Source of the DNA: Notolepis coatsorum
Taxonomy: Eukaryota > Chordata > Actinopteri > Aulopiformes > Paralepididae
Length of the DNA: 64,000 bases
Direction: 5' to 3'
NCBI GenBank assembly: GCA_963971535.1
Contig: OZ020589.1
Span: 88,018,183 to 88,082,182, forward strand
Below are positions 33,801 through 45,840 of the stretch, piece by piece. The notes under the pieces were generated by a model. The model had not been told where the DNA came from. It ran no database searches and worked only from the letters and a program-made list of their open reading frames with translations. The position numbers and the translations under genes are program-made. The stretch's first letter is position 1, and every line of letters starts with the position of its first letter.

Positions 33801-34470
33801 TTATAAATTACCTTATTATAGCCAATTTGCACATTTATATATATATACATATATTATCTTTCAAATGCCCGAGTTCAATTTGGATTTAGTATCACCAGGC
33901 GTGCATAAGAACAGATAATGAAATCTACTGTAATCTACTGTACTTTTTTATTTTGATCAGGGTTCAACCGTTTTCAAACTAATTTCAGATCTAATTGTTG
34001 CTGCATGCTGACAATAGGGAAGAGAAACTAACTGCGTTTCAATATTTGTCAAAAGCTTTACCTTTTGTGGTAGAATTATCCCGAATAATAACAGTTATTG
34101 AAATAATTCATACAGAACTCTGAACCTTGAACCCCATAGAACTTTACAGGAAGTGTAGTTTTGAAAAATTCCAACGCAGATCCATAGCTCTGGATCTCCG
34201 CTATGAAATGGCTGCAAAAAAACTACAATTCCCATGATTCAAGGTTTTACAAAATGGTCGCCTCTCACGGATTATACAGACAATTAGCCGACGGACCGCA
34301 CGGGTGGAAGAATCAGAGAAGCATAACTGGATCACATACCACTTTAACATAACTTTTAATCAGAGCAGCATAACTGGATCACATACCACTTCAACATAAC
34401 CTTTAGAGGTCAATGGATCGAGGCTTGAATGTTCCCAAGCACTGGAATACACAAACATTATGCAGAAAGC
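33801..34470. other. Intron 2 sequence; repeat fragment at 34300-34420
   Basis: Mostly unassigned. 34315-34410 repeats AGCATAACTGGATCACATAC CACTT units also found at 32320-32400. Confidence 0.4.
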
Positions 34471-34610
34471 ATACTTTTACTTTAGATACTTAAGTACATT
34501 CAGTAGAAAATACTTCTCTACTTTTACTTAAGTAGAATTTGAACGGAGGAATTTTACTTTTACCAGAGTACTCATTTATCTGGGCATTTCTACTTTTACT
34601 TAAAGGAACA
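34471..34610. mobile_element. Fragment of a MITE (TACTTTTACTTAAGTAGAA)
   Basis: TTACTTTAGATACTTAAGTAC and TTCTACTTTTACTTAAAGG are related to the family whose end (CAGTGGTGGAAAGTAACTAAG) is seen at 53187. No intact TIR here. Confidence 0.5.
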
Positions 34611-35159
34611 CGGAAAGGAAAAACAGGGCTTTTGAGGTGATGAAATCACTGCGCCCAGGCAGCAGTGGTTCTGAAAAAGAAATTCTGAGTATATATCTGC
34701 TTAGAAAACGAAAATGTCAGTTTATTGCGTTAATTAGATTAATTAATTACACAGCAAATTATCGCGTTATGAAAGTTTACTCAAAATTAATTTAAAAAGA
34801 AAAAGTTAATTTTTTTTTACATTTACATTTTCTTTTTTTTATATCTCATTTATTCCATAAGAACGTAGAATACACATTTACATACTTTTTTTAATATGGT
34901 CCATTTGCATGTTCTTGGTATCTGATTCTAGGGACATCTATGGATCTCAGGGAATGTATTCCCAATGTCAGAAATACTGTGTCTGCAGACCAGGCTGCAG
35001 AAACAAATTAGTGGGGGGGCATAAAATGTTCTCGGGGGGGCACAATGGTTTTTCAACACAGGTTCCCTTTTATACGTTTCAGCTGGGACAGCGGCGCTGT
35101 GGCTTGCTTGACGCTGCCCACGGTGCTGAACTAAACAGCAGAGAGGCAATTGAAAAATC

Positions 35160-35800
35160 TAATTTCTCTCTATCTTAAGAACTTTCACTTATACAAAAAC
35201 AGACTGAACGGATATATAACAGACCTGCTGGGGCAGCGGACTGAGAGCAGGGGACACAAACAGGCTGGATAAGATGGTCAAGAAGGCCAGTAGCGTGGTT
35301 GGGGTGGAGCTGGACTCTAGCGAGGGTGGCGGAGAGGAGGAACCTTGCTAAGCTCCAGGCCATCAGGGAAAACCCCTCCCACCCACTATACACAGACTTG
35401 GCTGACAGGAGGAGCATGTTATAGGCTCACACTACCTAAATGCAGCACTGAATGGCACAGGAAGTCCTTCATTCCGACAGCCATCAGACTATACAATGCA
35501 TCACTGTGCCTCACTGCATCACTGAGCACAGAGTGACAATTACCATCTTCCTGGACTCTTACTTTTTAAACAGCACTGTGCATTATTACACCTACTGTAG
35601 ACTTCAGTATATTTTTACTGTATTTATTTACTGTATCTTTTATTCTATTTTTATTCTATTTCATTTTATTCTATTCTTAGGCCATTTGTTTTGTTATTCT
35701 TATTTGTGACTTGTTCTGTCTAAATGTTTAATGTTGAGTGATTTGCAGTGTCAAATTTCCCTTAGGATAATACATTTCTATTCTATTCTATATCTTTGAA
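35160..35800 (+). mobile_element. LINE RT C-terminal fragment and 3' UTR
   Basis: A frameshifted plus-strand remnant reads RLDKMVKKASSVVGVELDS, then RRSMF-like and HRKSFIPTAIRLYNASL. A 3' UTR ends AATTTCCCTTAGGATAATAC and (ATTCT)n, the same 3' type as 49370-49435. Confidence 0.7.
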
Positions 35801-36409
35801 AAGTCTCTATTTATTCAACACTTCTGAATTCACTGACAAACTGAACTGAACTGACAAAAATAAGGTGCATAAAAAAGCAAACAAAATTTCTCCACAGGCT
35901 ACTCACCATCATAAGTAGAGAGGCAAGCGGCGTTTGGGGACAGAGTGAAATCTTCTTAAAACACTGCCCCTCCACTCATTCCTGAACTTTTTCGTTAAGT
36001 CCTTCTCAAATGCCAACTGAATTAAATTGGCCTTAGTTGCGTCGATGAAGCATACTAAGGCGATGTTCTGTAAAGACGTTCTTGAGGGTAGAAAACGAAT
36101 TCTCACAGAGTGCCGTGCTAGCTTCAGTAGTGTTGTTGTTGACATCAGTGCCCACTAGGGCTGTCCCCGACTAAGGATTTGGATAGTTGACTTTGATTGA
36201 ATTTTTTTTTTTTTTTACCAGGGTGGGCACAGCTGACTCAGTGGGCGGGCCCGGCCCCCTAATGCCCGCCCATGGCGCCGGGACTGTGTGTCTGTTACTA
36301 GGCTTGAGTAAATTGTAATGAACCAAATGAGAATATCAATACATTTTTTTTTTTTTTGACTGTGAATAACACCATGCAAAAATGTACCAGGCCTGAAAAA
36401 TCTAAACAT

Positions 36410-36890
36410 AAGTTGGAAAACGAAGACCAATTTTGGAAACGTATGTTATGTCAGTCTTTTCATACGGAGCAGAAGCATGGACGCTGAATGAAGAGGCAAA
36501 GAGGATGATAGACTCTTTTGAAATGTGGACGCTGAGGAAGATGCTGAAGATAACATGGAAGGATAAGATCAAGAATGAGGAGGTACTGAGAAGAGCGGAT
36601 ATGCAAGGAGGACAGCTGCTGGAGAGGTTGAAAAAGAGAAAGATGGAGTTGTGCAGGCATGTTCTGAGAGGATCCAGCAGGGAGATGTTCAAGAAGGTGG
36701 TGATGGGGAAGGTGGATGGAAAGAGAGGAAGTGGAAGACCAAGAAGAGGCTGGGTAGACAACGTCTGTGATTGGAGCGGAGTGAGAGGCGGAGTCACGGA
36801 GTTGGAGAGAAGAAGTGGGGACAGAATGGGTTGGAGAGTGATAGGCAACCTTCGGAACGAAGAAGCCACCTAATGATGATGATGATTAAA
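36410..36890 (+). mobile_element. LINE RT C-terminal fragment with (ATG)n tail
   Basis: A 146-codon frame (36433-36873) reads SVFSYGAEAWTLNEEAKRM, FEMWTLRKMLKITW and GKRGSGRPRRGWVDNVCDW. These are typical of the C-terminal domain of a different LINE family from the others here (GAEAWTL / GRPRRGW). It ends in ATGATGATGAT and is 5'-truncated. Confidence 0.78.
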
Positions 36891-37179
36891 CAGACGGTTT
36901 TGTAGATACAGTACTGAATTCTGCCATCCGGACACATGCAATTTGAAATATGATTATAGAATATAAAATATCAGGCCTAAAATGGTTATGTGATTAAAAT
37001 GTGATTAATTCGATTAATTAATTACAAATCCTGTAATTAATTAGATAACTTTTTTTTATCGCCTGACAGCACTACTAATTGTTATTATATATTTTTCACC
37101 TGGTAAATACACAGGTCACAACATGTTTACAGGAAGGTTTTGGAGTTGTATTTGGAGTATATTTCGTGACTGTTGGGAA

Positions 37180-37680
37180 CTAGGCTACACTGGCACACCT
37201 ACTTCCAGTGAATGACGCTAAGCTAGGCTAACGGTACGGCTGTTCCCTAAGCCTAATGCATGCACAGAGAGGAAAATGGTATGTATCTGCTTGTCTAACT
37301 CCAGGGTTCAAGTTCAAGTTCAAGTTCCTTTTATTGCCACACGGCCAGGCTGGTGGAATTCAAGCACGGTGCAGGTGGTAGCTGCGACAATACACCACAA
37401 AAACATAAAAAGACACATGGAACAGTACAGTACAGAAAACACCACCTAGAACAAATACATGACAAAACAGTACAGTACGAAAAACTATAGATGACAGTTC
37501 AATGTAACCTAGACCAGAAGAAACATAACAGCAGGGGGTCAATTTAGGAGGAGTTGGAGTGAAGCAGTTGTATGGCCTTGGGGAAGAAACTGTTATTGAA
37601 CCTAACCGTGCGACTACCCAGTGACCTGAAGGGTAGATGGCAAATAAGCAAATTTCCCAAAAAGTTGGCGTGTTCCTTTA
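37180..37680. mobile_element. Half of a palindromic MITE, split by a LINE 3' end
   Basis: GCTAAGCTAGGCTAACG and CAGAGAGGAAAATGGTATG (to about 37300), then CAAAAAGTTGGCGTGTTCCT at 37655-37680, match the right half of the palindromic MITE at 56391-56718. A LINE 3' end separates the two pieces. Confidence 0.7.
37303..37645 (-). mobile_element. LINE 3' end, minus strand, (CAAGTT)n tail
   Basis: Starts with TTCAAGTTCAAGTTCAAGTT then CCTTTTATTGCCACACGG, the inverse of a GAACTT-repeat tail like that of insertion III. The remainder is 3' UTR-like. No RT remnant. Confidence 0.65.
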
Positions 37681-37689
37681 AGTAAACAG

Positions 37690-38329
37690 TGGTATACAGT
37701 GGTGTACTTCTTCCACCACTGTATATAACAATATTATATTGTGTTTAAAAAGAAATTTAAATAAAAAACTCAAACCAAAAGTTTATAAATACAGTTATAA
37801 AATAGCTCATGGCAGACGGGCGAGCAGCTTGTCAGGATTAAAGAGAAGCGGCGACACACTCAGCGGTCGGGACGGGGAGCCACTGACCCCCCCCCTGCGC
37901 TGGAGCGTAAGGGGGACCAGCTACAGTCCAATCAATCTCCTTTATAGGCTCATCCTGTGCCTGCCGTGGTTGAGAAGGACCAGCGTTAGGGTTTAGGTTC
38001 CGCGCACAAGAAATTACTTCCCCAAATAAGGAAGTGTAAACTAATACTCAGGGACAGACACGAGAGCGTGTTTATCAACTGAAACTGTTCATCAGCTGAA
38101 GCAATGGACGCGGAGAAGAGATGTTTTTGGACAAACACCATGACAGAAGGATGTCTGCAACACCAGGGTTATTATAGTTTTGCATTTTACATTTTTTGTT
38201 TTTATTTCTTTTTTCTTTTTCTTTTCTTTTTCAATTCAGTTTAGTTTCAGTTTAGTTTTTAGTATTAGAATTGTAATTTTAGTTTAGATTTGATTTGTTT
38301 CAGTATTTTTGTTGTTTATTATAAGATGT
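37690..38329. other. Intron 2 sequence, no feature recognised
   Basis: A plus open frame at 37739-37996 has no recognisable domain. T-rich at 38180-38300. Confidence 0.4.
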
Positions 38330-38337
38330 GTAGAAAC

Positions 38338-38692
38338 TAGGGATGTTCGATATTGGCTTTTTACTGATATCCGATATACCGATATTGTCCAACTCTTCAT
38401 TTCCGATACCGATATCAACTGATACCGATATAAGCGGGGTTCCCCCCCCCCAAAAAAACGGAATAATTTCAGTTAATTAACATTACATATCTCTTGTCGT
38501 GGAATTAACACAACATTATGCATACTTTTGACAATAAATAAAATAAGAATTTGTTCTTACTTGCTTGCCTGGGTAAATAAAAGTTAAATAAATGTAAAAA
38601 AATAAATAAAAAAATAGTTTTGAAAACCGATATCGATAATTTCCTACATTTTAATGCCAATATCGGTAGGCCGATAATATCGGACATCCCTA
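38338..38692. mobile_element. hAT-type MITE (TAGGGATGTTCGATATTGGC ends)
   Basis: TIRs TAGGGATGTTCGATATT and the inverse of TAGGGATGTCCGATATT bound 355 bp with a perfect 8-bp target duplication GTAGAAAC (38330-38337, 38693-38700). A LINE tail (AAGAATTTGTTCTTACTTGC ... GGTAAATAAAAGTTAAATAA) sits inside at about 38525-38620. Confidence 0.92.
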
Positions 38693-39058
38693 GTAGAAAC
38701 ACTTCACTTTGTGAAGGCAACTGCCTCAGTCATGCAGACACCCCAATCTCAATAAACACTATTCAACATCATGCACTCATGTTCACAACTTTGACTACAT
38801 AAAGTTGACAAATAAGACAAAAAAGTACACAATATAGTTTCAGTTATTTTCTTCTAAAGTCTAAAGTTTTCTTAAATAATAACTTTGAAACAGAGTGAGC
38901 TTTGAGAGATCACAGGAATGAATAATAGGAACGATGAGGACAGAAGTATAGAATGTAATAGTGGAACGTTCTAAACCTCTTCATAGAGGTCATGATTGTA
39001 AAATAATTACTAGACCAATGACTGAGAGATGACGGAGTAGAGTGGGGGCTATTGAAGT

Positions 39059-39858
39059 CATTGTAGTGTCTCTCATCCTGCCTCATTGTAGTATCTCTCA
39101 TCCGGCCTCATTGTAGTATCTCTCATCCGGCCTCATTGTAGTGTCTCTCATCCTGCCTCATTGTAGTATCTGTCATCCTGCCTCATTGTAGTGTCTCTCA
39201 TCCTGCCTCATTGTAGTATCTGTCATCCTGCCTCATTGTAGTATCTGTCATCCTGCCTCATTGTAGTGTCTCTCATCCTGCCTCATTGTAGTATCTGTCA
39301 TCCTGCCTCATTGTAGTATCTGTCATCCTGCCTCATTGTAGTATCTGTCATCCTGCCTCATTGTAGTGTCTCTCATCCTGCCTCATTGTAGTATCTCTCA
39401 TCCTGCCTCATTGTAGTATCTGTCATCCTGCCTCATTGTAGTATCTGTCATCCTGCCTCATTGTAGTATCTGTCATCCTGCCTCATTGTAGTATCTGTCA
39501 TCCTGCCTCATTGTAGTATCTCTCATCCTGCCTCATTGTAGTATCTGTCATCCTGCCTCATTGTAGTATCTGTCATCCTGCCTCATTGTAGTATCTCTCA
39601 TCCTGCCTCATTGTAGTATCTGTCATCCTGCCTCATTGTAGTATCTCTCATCCGGCCTCATTGTAGTATCTCTCATCCGGCCTCATTGTAGTATCTCTCA
39701 TCCTGCCTCATTGTAGTATCGCTCATCTTGCCTCATTGTAGTGTCTCTCATCTCATCTCATTGTAGTATCTCTCATCTCATCTCGTTGTAGTGTCTCTCA
39801 TCCTGCCTCATTGTAGTGTCTCTCATCCTGCCTCATTGTAGTATCTCTCATCTCGCCT
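39059..39858. repeat. 25-bp minisatellite (CATTGTAGTATCTCTCATCC...)
   Basis: About 32 units. The variable position is TCTCTC versus TCTGTC, with GTGTC or GTATC variants; the last units at 39740-39800 are degenerate. Confidence 0.95.
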
Positions 39859-39984
39859 CATAATCATAATAATAATAAATACGACAATATTTGTAATATT
39901 GATAAAAAAATATGTTTTACATTTACAGTCATGCCTCAACGTCACATTGAGGAAGAGGAAATGTACGGCAATGTTGGTGAATGA

Positions 39985-40140
39985 GGTCCAATGACTCACC
40001 TCTAACCATAATCCTAAACCAAGAAGAGAATGACCAGAACAGGTTTCTCCTGTCACCTCTAACCATAATCCTAAACCAAGAAGAGAATGACCAGAACAGG
40101 TTCCTCCTCACCTCTAACCCTAATCCAAGAAGAGAATGAC
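39985..40140. repeat. Three-unit tandem repeat of about 55 bp
   Basis: CACCTCTAACCATAATCCTA AACCAAGAAG...GACCAGAACAGGTTTCTCCT occurs three times, the last shortened. Confidence 0.85.
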
Positions 40141-41952
40141 CAGACGGGTTTCTCCCTCTGCATTTGCCCATATCTCCTCCCAGTCCCTGTGTGTCAACCG
40201 AAAAGCTTGGCAAATATCTCAGTCGACAGAGGGCAGCCCTGCCCTCGCCCTCAGCAGAAGAAAAAAAGGGGACGCAAATATGTTCACCAGCCCTGAAGCG
40301 TTTTGCTTCGAGATTCGGGACGTACAGTACAGTGTGCTGACTAACCTCCCAAATCTCCAAGGCCTGTGAGGGGGAAAGAACAATCGCACGCAGAGGAGAG
40401 GAGTCCAGAGGAGAGTCAGTGTGTCGAGGCAGTTTGCTGTTCACCCTTCCTCCGCCTGTGAGATGGAGCGGAGTTGACATGTCCCCTTTGTGCGGCCCGG
40501 GGGACATGGATGGCATTGGGTCCTCGGTCATGTGATCCGGTGGTAAGGCTTGCTGCAGGGCACACCTACATTCTTTTGTATTCTGACCAGGGCATAGAGC
40601 ATTTTCAGGGGCAAAATAATTGGGGAAGGGGTTGCAGAATGTCCTTAACACTTTCAGTGCCAAAAACGAGTTTCTGGGCCTAAGTCGTTCAGTGCCATAA
40701 ACGACTTAAATCATTTCTGGGTCGTTTTTCCTTTTTTTCGATTTGAATACCCTATTCAATACCAGGGAGCTGTATGTTGCCTGTAAAAGGCATACTGGGA
40801 CTCCGAAGGTGCAGTACCGGCCAGATCCTCCCAGGCGGCGGTATCGAGCACCCTTTGAAAACTTGTATTTTCGGCTGTGCGTCGATTATATGGGTCCGGG
40901 TCGGCTATTTTTCTCCGGGCAAGATGATCGGTTATAACGCTCAGATTGAGAAGAATCAAATACTCCCGATTCGTGATGTGTGTTGGATTATGTTGGCGAC
41001 ACGATGGACATCAATACTTGGAATGGCGATCAGATAATTGGAATATTCTTTTTGGGGTACATCCATGTCAAGGTAATGGCTATATGATATCAATCTTGCA
41101 TTGATCCAAGAATGTCTTCATTGCGATCCGAGCGTATGTGTGTAACGTTAGTCAACAATGTATTCCGTTGGTGACGATCAAAACATCAAAAAATGACCCC
41201 CCCCCCCACCCTTTCATGCATTCATGATGGAACATAATACCTATCATATGCATTTGATTTTTTTTATTGTAGCGTGTGTAGGGGCAAAACGCCAATGCAT
41301 TTATTATAATACACGTTGTGGGCTATTACCAGCCTCCCAGAAATGACCCTAGACCGCTCTAAGACCATACTTATATTCACCACGGTATAAAACGGGAATG
41401 TATGGATGAAAAAATTATTTCTTTTTCACATATTGAATGATAGATACTCGATGTCAAATGGGCCATAGTATTGTATCCATAGCTATAATATAGAATATAG
41501 TTATAGCTCTACAAACAAGGTGACCGTTCCCTATCTATCTAGTGGTGGCCTCGCTACAGGCGGCTGCGGCTAATAGCTGGCACCCAAAGGTCAAGAGTAT
41601 TAGAAATGAAGGCAAAATCTATCTAGAATCTGAAAAACCCTTTTGGGGGCATTTCCTACTTGTCTACTAAACTAAAGCACCATGTATCTCACAGCCTGTC
41701 AAGCTCTGTACATTTTTGGAGTAAAGTCAAATACCTTAAAAGTATCACTGTTTTTATTCACATTTCCACCCAAATGGACAGAGTTTTTCAAAATTATTAT
41801 TGTTGTTATATAGTCTGCAAGACATTTCCTACTTCATATAACCTTTGTAGTCCATATTTGCCAATTTCCTTTCTCTCGCAATGTTTATATTCCATACATG
41901 TTCATTTTCACTTTTGGTTTTGGTGAAGTTGCAATGAGTCTGATCTCCTTTG
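40141..41952. other. Intron 2 sequence; possible unclassified element from 40650
   Basis: At 40648-40715 CTTAACACTTTCAGTGCCAA and TTCAGTGCCATAAACGAC suggest the end of a DNA transposon next to TTAA, but I cannot find an opposite end. No transposase remnant is visible. A C-run lies at 41197-41208. Confidence 0.35.
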
Positions 41953-42094
41953 ATTGACAGCAGTGGCGGACTGGCCATCGGGACGTTCGGGACGAATCCC
42001 GATGGGCCGGAACCAAAGTGGGCTGGTCCAAAAGAAAAAAAAATCTTTTTTTTATACTTTTTTTTTTAACTTTTCTTTTTTTTAACTTTTTTTT

Positions 42095-43122
42095 TTGGGC
42101 CAGTGTGTGGGCCAGTGTGTGGGCCACTAATGTGGGCCGGTGTGTGGGCCAGTGTGTGGGCCAGTGTGTGGGCCAGTGTGTGAGTCGGTGTGTGGGCCAC
42201 TAATGTGGGCCAGTGTGTGGGCCGGTGTGTGGGCCAGTGTGTGAGTCGGTGTGTGGGCCAGTGTGTGAGTCGGTGTGTGGGCCACTAATGTGGGCCAGTG
42301 TGTGGGCCGGTGTGTGGGCCAGTATGTGGGACGGTGTGTGGGCCGGTGTGTGGGCCAGTATGTGGGCCAGTCTGTGGGCCGGTGTGTGGGCCAGTGTGTG
42401 AGTCGGTGTGTGGGCCGGTGTGTGGGACGGTATGTGGGCCGGTGTGTGTGGGCCAGTATGTGGGCCGGTGTGTGGGCCAGTGTGTGAGTCGGTGTGTGGG
42501 CCAGTATGTGGGACGGTGTGTGGGCCGGTGTGTGGGCCGGTATGTGGGACGGTGTGTGGGCCGGTGTGTGGGCCGGTGTGTGGGCCGGTGTGTGGGCCGG
42601 TGTGTGGGCCAGTCTGTGGGCCGGTGTGTGGGCCAGTATGTGGGCCAGTCTGTGGGCCGGTGTGTGGGCCAGTGTGTGAGTCGGTGTGTGGGCCACTAAT
42701 GTGGGCCAGTGTGTGGGCCAGTATGTGTGCCGGTGTGTGGGCCACTAATGTGGGCCAGTGTGTGTGCCGGTGTGTGGGCCAGTATGTGGGCCGGTGTGTG
42801 GGCCGGTGTGTGGGCCAGTGTGTGGGCCGGTGTGTGGGCCAGTGTGTGGGCCGGTGTGTGGGCCAGTGTGTGGGCCAGTGTGTGGGCCGGTGTAGTGTGT
42901 GGGCCAGTGTGTGGGCCGTATGTGGGCCGGTGTGTGGGCCATTATGTGGGCCGGTGTGTGGGCCAGTGTGTGGGCCGGTGTGTGGGCCAGTGTGTGGGCC
43001 AGTGTGTGGGCCGGTGTAGTGTGTGGGCCGGTGTAGTGTGTGGGCCAGTGTGTGGGCCGTATGTGGGCCGGTGTGTGGGCCATTATGTGGGCCGGTGTGT
43101 GGGCCAGTGTGTGGGCGGGCAA
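42095..43122. repeat. 12-bp minisatellite (GGGCCGGTGTGT / GGGCCAGTGTGT)
   Basis: Roughly 85 units of about 12 bp, interrupted by GGGCCACTAATGT and AGTCGGTGTGT variants that recur in the same order, showing higher-order structure. The right sub-terminal region of the same transposon (46262-46312) holds a few GGGCCGGTGTGTG units. All long open frames here are repeat by-products. Confidence 0.95.
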
Positions 43123-43157
43123 TAAAACAATAAACAAGTTGCATAAACTAAATCAGA

Positions 43158-43945
43158 TTAAAAATGATCACAGTTCTGGTTTGCCTTAAGATGCAGTTTA
43201 AGATGGGTCTTGAACATGGAGTATGTAGGGCACTCTCTAATCACAACTGGTAGGCTATTCCAGTAGTTACCACTTTTAACAGAGAACACAGTTTTTGCAA
43301 TGGTAGTATACCGAAAAGGCACCTTACAGTCCCCTCTACTGATGGCCCTGGTGGTAATGCCAGTGTCTCCTTTCTGTTGGATGAACTCATTCAATGGGGG
43401 AGGGGCAAGTCCATGCAGAACCTTGTACATGAAGCAAGTATATTTGAAAACTTGGAAATTCTCGAAACTTAGCATGTTATGTTTTTCTAAAACATTACAG
43501 TGATGAAATGAAATTGGTTTCCTATCAAATACTTTTATGGCTTTTTTGTAGAGTAATTCTATTGGTGTAAGAGTAGTGACATATGAAAGAGACCAGTTGA
43601 TAAAACAGTACTCGATGTGTGATAAAATCATTGAATGCAGAAACATCCTTGCAGCATTAACTGGCAGGCAGGGCCTGATCTGCCTGAAGTTTTCGATGTT
43701 AAACTTGACTGTGTTTGTCACTTTCTTCACATTACTTTTTGAAGGTGAATGTAGAGTCCAATGTGACCCCAAGATACTTGAATTAATGTACAATGTCCAG
43801 CTCCGCCTCTCCCAGAAACACATTAGAGTGAGTGACCTCTACTGGTGACTTTGTGAACATCATACACACTGTTTTCTTGGTGTTAAGTGAAAGACATGCT
43901 TTTGTTAGCCAGTCTTGAATGAGACATGAGACATCAGTGAATGAG
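43158..43945 (-). mobile_element. LINE RT C-terminal fragment, minus strand
   Basis: A 221-codon minus frame reads LPVNAARMFLHSMILSHIEY, FDRKPISFHHC, FKYTCFMYKVLHGLAPPPL, GNYWNSLPVVIREC and FKTHLKLHLK. This is the standard C-terminal end of an L2/Rex1-like RT. The upstream RT core is missing. It lies within the hAT at 41961-46356. Confidence 0.82.
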
Positions 43946-43989
43946 ATTCACGTTTCCTCCCAACCGCGAGTAGGCCTAGAAGCGCAGAA

Positions 43990-44169
43990 ATGGAGAATGC
44001 AAAAAAAGAAAGGGTGGAGCTGAAAAAGCTAGAATTGCTAGTAAAAGACGCAGAAAAATGTTCTAAAATTACAGACATGTTTAGTAGAGGAAGGGCTGGC
44101 GTTAGAGTAGCTGCTGCTGCTAATGATGATGAAGTTCAAGTGGAAGGAACCAACAGTAACATGACAGGT
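43990..44169 (+). CDS. Putative first exon of the hAT transposase N terminus
   Basis: An ATG frame reads MENAKKERVELKKLELLVKD, AEKCSKITDMFSRGRAG and ends ...SNMT plus one base before GTGCGT. Short charged N termini of this kind are common in fish hAT-type transposases. The frame is open another 50 nt past the donor. A matching phase-1 acceptor lies at 45414. The function is inferred from context only; no catalytic domain is visible. Confidence 0.45.
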
Positions 44170-45232
44170 GCGTGCAGTAGCCTAGTGCATATTCTACTGT
44201 TGGTGTGTGCCGGTTCATGAGGGCTAGCTAGCCTATACTAGTTCTTGCAGTGATTTCAGTCATTCTATTACAAGACAATGTGCTTTCCGTATTCCTGATT
44301 CCTTACAGCACGTGGACGTAAATAGTCGTGACTCGTGACGTTTTTTCTCTGACTAAAAGTTTAGTTAGCAATGTTAGGACTAGTGCCCACCACAGCATCA
44401 GAAGCTAAAGTGCTAACCTAGAGAGCCAATCAGAACCTAGGACGGGCTGCAAATTAATTGGCTACTAATATTATAATAGTAAATACTCAAATAAAATACT
44501 ATTATGTTCCCTTTCAAATTTTCATGTTGATATAATATTGGTAATCTAATTGATTGAATTGATTAGTTGCCATTTTACATGCTTAAATAAGATGTACCTT
44601 AGAATTCCCAACAGTTAGCCATGTTCTCGATTAGTCTCATCTACATGTTTGTAGATAACCACAGCTAACTAGCTTAAGCTAACAACTAGGTCAACTACTA
44701 CCCCGTAGTTAAACAAATGTGATTGCATATAACAGCTAACTGCTACAGCTAAGTTGGTAGTTAGCCTATTCCATTAATGTTGAATGTATTTATGAAGGTT
44801 GTTGATGGTGGTTGGCGCTGAATAGCAGACATGATTCCGTCAGTCTGCCACAGGGAAGCTGTGTTTGCTGATGCTGCTCACGACCACCAGTAGCGTATGA
44901 CTGTGTGAGTGTGAATGCTTGATGGTTTCTGTGAAGCGCTTTGTGGAACAATGCTGATATACAGTTAAGAATGAGTAATTCGCTTTTGGTTTTTAAGAAA
45001 ATGGTTTGTAAAGCTATTTTTGAAAACTACAAGGGTGAATAATACTGTTTTTTTTTGCTATTTTCTTTTAGAATACTGTTTTGGAGTCTTAATTTTTAAA
45101 ATGTTTGTTAAGAATATAGGACAGGCATAGGCTATATAAGCATTGCTTCAGTCTGTACCTTCTCAGTCACTGTAAAATCAAATATTGTTAAATGATGGTG
45201 TATATTGTATTGTGTGAGATGATGACTGAATA

Positions 45233-45336
<104 letters not shown>

Positions 45337-45414
45337 TGGGTGTTTTCAAAAGGCTGAAAAACGCTGTATGAATTCAAGCCATTATTATTGATTGCTGATG
45401 TTCTTCTTATGCAG

Positions 45415-45605
45415 TTGACTCTGAGGAAAGAGAGAGCACCCAGTCCAGCACAGCTGACCCTGAGGGGAGAGAGAGTGCCCAGTCCAGCACAGCTGACCCT
45501 GAGGGGAGAGAGAGAGCCCAGTCCAGCACAGCTGACCCTGAGGGGAGAGAGAGTGCCCAGTCCAGCACAGCTGACCCTGAGGGGAGAGAGAGAGCCCAGT
45601 CCAGA

Positions 45606-45606
<1 letters not shown>
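45415..45606 (+). CDS. Putative second transposase exon, expanded as a 39-bp tandem repeat
   Basis: It follows the acceptor TTCTTCTTATGCAG. With the G carried over from 44169 the frame continues VDSEERESTQSSTADPEG, then repeats RESAQSSTADPEG about five times (39-bp units). It then dissolves into a GACA/GA microsatellite. The phase agreement supports a genuine exon, but the copy is surely dead. Confidence 0.4.

Positions 45607-45840
<234 letters not shown>

Larger units (their letters stand above)
34705..37074 (-). mobile_element. Composite hAT relic, TAGTGCTGTCAGG family, with nested LINE pieces
   Basis: The right end CGCCTGACAGCACTA (37060-37074) and left part TGTCAGTTTATTGCGTTAAT (from about 34708) match the MITE at 14591-15329 in inverted orientation. 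Insertions inside include LINE fragments at about 35160-35800 and 36410-36885. Confidence 0.7.

Noticed and set aside
39059..39858. CRISPR-like regular array
   Set aside because: Units are directly tandem with no unique spacers, and the genome is vertebrate. The same applies to the arrays at 21.5, 29.3, 31.4, 46.7 and 59.9 kb.
40743..41037. Short overlapping frames around 40.75-41.0 kb on both strands
   Set aside because: No domain, no conserved motif, mutually overlapping; treated as chance.
42127..43144. Long His/Pro/Thr- or Cys/Gly/Val-rich frames
   Set aside because: Translation of the 12-bp minisatellite inside the hAT element, in several frames at once.
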